Assembly (NCBI RefSeq): GCF_025452235.1
Contig: NZ_CP104964.1
Location: 124,001-188,000 of the forward strand
DNA: 64,000 nt
Direction of reading: 5' to 3'
Source of the DNA: Devosia neptuniae
GTDB taxonomy: Bacteria; Pseudomonadota; Alphaproteobacteria; Rhizobiales; Devosiaceae
Shown: positions 61,631 to 64,000 of the stretch, one piece after another
Position numbering within the stretch: the stretch's first letter is position 1
Layout: every line of letters begins with the position of its first letter
Position numbers and translations under genes: made by a program
Notes under the pieces: generated by a model
Databases searched by the model: none
The model's input: the letters and a program-made list of their open reading frames with translations, nothing else
What the model was told of the DNA's origin: nothing

Positions 61631-62593
61631 CTACGGCTTGGTGGTCTGGCCGGCGCCGGGCAACTGGCTCCAGGCGGCGTACCAGGTGTTGAATTGCTCG
61701 AACTGCGCTTTGGCCCAGGCGCGCTGGCTAGGCGACAGCTCGTCGGTGGCATTGAAATGCAGCTTGTAGGCGGCCTCGCCTTTCAGCTCGAGCATGTACT
61801 TGTAGTAAAGCACGAGATCAGTGCCCTCATCCCAGCTCGACAGCACATCGAGTGCCTCGCCCAGTTCACGGGCGCGGGTCCGCGCATCGATGTCGCCAGC
61901 GGCGGCGGCCTTGGACAGGGCAACCAGATGGAGGATTTCCCGGGGTAGGGCGTTGCCGATGCCGGTGATCGTGCCGGTGGCGCCTGCCTTGACATAGCCG
62001 TGATAGACGCCGGTATCGACGCCGGCCATCAGGATGACGGTGTCGTCGCCGCTGGTAATGTGCTCGGCAGCATAGGTCATGGCGGCAGGGCCGCCGAATT
62101 CCTTGAAGCCCACCAGATTCTTGTATTTGGCGCGCAGGGAGAAGAACAGGTCGGCCTTGGTCTCGAAGCCATAATGGGGACTATTGTAGATCACGGCCGG
62201 CAGATCGGGCGCTGCCGCGAGGACAGCCTCGAAATGGTGCCGCTGTGCCGTCGCCGAATTGCCGCGCGACAGCACGCGCGGAATGACCATCAGACCGGCG
62301 GCGCCAACCTGCTGGGCATGACTGGCAAGTGCCACAGCCGACGCCGAATTGATGGCGCCCGTACCAACGATCACCGGCAGGCCGGCCTGGACCAGGCGCG
62401 CCACGCCTTCCTGACGCTGGGCGTCAGTCAGCAGCGGCCAATCACCCATCGACCCACAATAGACCACGGCCGACATGCCCGCCGCGATCAACTCCCGGGC
62501 TTTGCGAACCAGCGCCTCGAAATCAGGCGTACGGTCGACCTTGCATGGTGTCATCAGGGCCGGGATCACGCCGGTAAAGATCTCAGTGTTCAT
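61631..62593 (-). CDS. DHDPS-family lyase, likely 1-pyrroline-4-hydroxy-2-carboxylate deaminase
   Basis: A 320-residue (beta/alpha)8 enzyme of the dihydrodipicolinate synthase family. Starting from MNTEIFTGVIPALMTP, the residues are Tyr136 (AVIYNSPHYG) and the Schiff-base Lys164 (LVGFKEFGG). The stretch SAVVYCGSMGDWPLLTDAQR is what I know from the rhizobial hydroxyproline enzyme that turns 1-pyrroline-4-hydroxy-2-carboxylate into 2-oxoglutarate semialdehyde and ammonia. AAGGA before 62593 supports this start over 62608. A GntR-type site lies 80 bases upstream. The next enzyme, the semialdehyde dehydrogenase, is not in the window. Confidence 0.88.
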   Translation of the reverse strand: MNTEIFTGVIPALMTPCKVDRTPDFEALVRKARELIAAGMSAVVYCGSMGDWPLLTDAQRQEGVARLVQAGLPVIVGTGAINSASAVALASHAQQVGAAGLMVIPRVLSRGNSATAQRHHFEAVLAAAPDLPAVIYNSPHYGFETKADLFFSLRAKYKNLVGFKEFGGPAAMTYAAEHITSGDDTVILMAGVDTGVYHGYVKAGATGTITGIGNALPREILHLVALSKAAAAGDIDARTRARELGEALDVLSSWDEGTDLVLYYKYMLELKGEAAYKLHFNATDELSPSQRAWAKAQFEQFNTWYAAWSQLPGAGQTTKP

Positions 62594-62666
62594 CGTATCC
62601 TTGTCCATGTCAGCGCCGCCAAAGCGGCCGCACGCCTAGCAATTTTTATAAAGTACAGTCTTTGTA

Positions 62667-62682
62667 TGCTGTTTGTCGACAG
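62667..62682. promoter_or_regulatory. GntR-type operator upstream of the deaminase gene
   Basis: TTGTCGACAG (62673-62682) matches the regulon palindrome in nine of ten bases. The preceding TATGCTGT differs from the TATCCAA flank of the two best sites. Position is 80 bases before the gene. The bases from 62683 to 62984 hold nothing further that I can assign. Confidence 0.65.
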
Positions 62683-62984
62683 TGAATCCGTCAGTCCCCT
62701 ATTTGTTGGTTCTGGCCGAGCATAGGGCTGACTGTGCCGTGCTGTATGTCGGTGACGGAGATAATGAGGGACCTGGACCGAGCGGCGGCCAAAGAGCCAT
62801 ACGGGTCACTGGGGTCCTCCGAGATCGATCGGCTGTGTAGTCGGGCCGTCGACTTTGCAGCGAAAAGGCGATCGTTTTCGAGCGCTACGATCTCCGCAAC
62901 AAGGTGGGCGCCTGCGCATCTATTAGCATCAAAAACTCGAATTGCACCGCGTGCGAAGGAGCCATTGGCTTGCGCTCGCCTGCT

Positions 62985-63959
62985 TTACCGTCGCCCCTTT
63001 TGTCTTGTGGTGCTTCCACCTGGCATGGGCCGGAACACGTCCCTCTGGCGATAGGGAAAACAGTAAAAGCCTTCAAACTCACTTACCAGGAAGTCGACGA
63101 AAGCCCGGATGTGGGGATTGGCGAAGCGGTGGTCGTGGTAAAGGACGGTTACTGAAGTCGGGGCGGTGGTCCAGGCGGGCAATACCTCGATTAGGTCACC
63201 GGTTGGAACATGTTCCTGGGCGAAGAACTCTGGGAACAGCCCGATGCCATAGCCTTGCAGGACGCACACTTTGGCCACCCAATTATCGTTGGCACGCAAT
63301 GGGCCGCGCGGTTCGATCAACTGACTGGCCTGACCATTTTCTAAAGCCCATGGGACAACGCCCGACGGGCCTTCGCCGGAGATCAGGTCGTGCTGTCGCA
63401 GGTTGTCGGGATGCGTGGGCGTTCCTCTTTCTGCCAAATAGGTGGGGGCCGCATAGAGGCGGCTGACATAACGTGAGAACCCACGGGCAACCAGATTTGC
63501 TGTCCCCAGGATTGCCGGTAAACCTGAACAGATCATGCAATCCAGGTCGGTTTCACGCGACAGCAACCTGCCCAGCGGCATGACATGTAGATCAAGTGAC
63601 ACTTCCGGGTGCGACCTCGCAAACCGGAGCGATAGAGGCGCTAGTAGGTTGGTGGACAGTTCATCGGTTGCTCCCACACTCAGGCGCACGCTTTGTGCCG
63701 GCTTTTCGCTCGCCACAGAATCCAACGCGCGCGTGTAGGCGAGGTTTACCTCCTCGGCATGCCTGAGGAACGCCCAACCTGCCTTCGTGGGCGTCAGACC
63801 AGCGGCCGAGCGGATCAGCAGTGCGGTGCCGACATCATTTTCTAGACGTCTTAGCCGGTGGCTTAGTGTTGCTTTGGGTAGGTTCTGTTCGCGCGCGGTG
63901 CGGGACAGTGAGCCCGATGAAACCACCCAGGCAAAAGCCCGCACATCGTCGATCTGCAT
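62985..63959 (-). CDS. LysR-family transcriptional regulator
   Basis: A 324-residue regulator with the helix-turn-helix SSGSLSRTAREQNLPKATLS (about residues 14-33) and HRLRRLENDVGTALLIRSAAGLTPT, then a LysR substrate domain of the CrgA/DhcR style (VRLSVGATDELSTNLLAPLS). It is about 25 residues longer at the C-terminus than usual. Same strand as the deaminase gene downstream, but 376 bases away and past its promoter, so probably independent. Its target may lie beyond the window. Confidence 0.92.
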   Translation of the reverse strand: MQIDDVRAFAWVVSSGSLSRTAREQNLPKATLSHRLRRLENDVGTALLIRSAAGLTPTKAGWAFLRHAEEVNLAYTRALDSVASEKPAQSVRLSVGATDELSTNLLAPLSLRFARSHPEVSLDLHVMPLGRLLSRETDLDCMICSGLPAILGTANLVARGFSRYVSRLYAAPTYLAERGTPTHPDNLRQHDLISGEGPSGVVPWALENGQASQLIEPRGPLRANDNWVAKVCVLQGYGIGLFPEFFAQEHVPTGDLIEVLPAWTTAPTSVTVLYHDHRFANPHIRAFVDFLVSEFEGFYCFPYRQRDVFRPMPGGSTTRQKGRR

Positions 63960-63969
63960 GGTCTACCCC

Positions 63970-63985
63970 GTTCAATAGCTTGAAC
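63970..63985. promoter_or_regulatory. Dyad upstream of the terminal lysR gene
   Basis: GTTCAA and TTGAAC, perfect reverse complements, flank TAGC eleven bases before the lysR start. It is likely a LysR autoregulatory site or part of a divergent promoter that continues past the window. Confidence 0.45.
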
Positions 63986-64000
63986 GAGCATCCACGAATA

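Overview
The window looks like chromosomal DNA of an alphaproteobacterium of the order Hyphomicrobiales (Rhizobiales); a Devosia-like organism is my best guess. This rests on high GC, the many ABC importers of the dpp, CUT1 (maltose/glycerol-phosphate type), CUT2 (ribose type) and Fbp/Afu types, FCD-type GntR regulators, small DUF3606 and DUF892 proteins, and a hydroxyproline-type deaminase resembling rhizobial forms. No rRNA, tRNA or CRISPR array was seen.

Layout. 0-6 kb is low-density accessory DNA: three overlapping small genes (163-736), a decayed response-regulator fragment, small conserved proteins, a DUF892 ferritin-like protein (3347-3844), an IS110 transposase fragment, a Phd/PemK-like toxin-antitoxin pair whose toxin end looks frameshifted, and an AraC fragment. 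6-13.9 kb is a peptide module on the minus strand (binding protein, DppB, a fused DppC-DppD, DppF, GntR regulator, M42 aminopeptidase), divergent from a DUF1028 gene; a 17-bp inverted repeat lies between them. 14-21.2 kb is a LacI-controlled CUT1 importer with a GH127 beta-L-arabinofuranosidase. 21.4-29.2 kb is an island of exported or unrecognised proteins (OmpA-like, zinc ribbon, HEAT-like, DUF1266) with decayed gene pieces. 29.3-35.6 kb is a second CUT1 importer with a nucleoside hydrolase and a divergent LysR. 35.7-41.6 kb has a Tat-exported PhoX phosphatase and an Fbp/Afu-type importer split over two converging transcripts. 41.9-48.6 kb holds an NmrA/QorB reductase with HxlR, a RES/Xre toxin-antitoxin pair, an SDR with TetR, remnants, and a diguanylate cyclase.

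48.7-62.6 kb is the most coherent system. It has a proline-racemase-superfamily enzyme with a Ser/Cys catalytic pair, hydantoinase/oxoprolinase HyuB and HyuA, a decayed D-amino-acid dehydrogenase, a GntR regulator, a ribose-type ABC importer, a frameshifted GAF gene, an M17 aminopeptidase, an Ldh_2-family imine reductase, and a DHDPS-family enzyme resembling 1-pyrroline-4-hydroxy-2-carboxylate deaminase. A TTGTCGACAA-type palindrome precedes each of its transcription units, which suggests one GntR regulon for hydroxyproline or related imino acids.

GH127 enzymes remove beta-L-arabinose from hydroxyproline-rich plant glycoproteins. An arabinofuranosidase/importer locus, peptide import with aminopeptidases, and a hydroxyproline-type catabolic regulon in one window therefore suggest, as a hypothesis, use of plant cell-wall extensin-like material. 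A LysR regulator closes the window.
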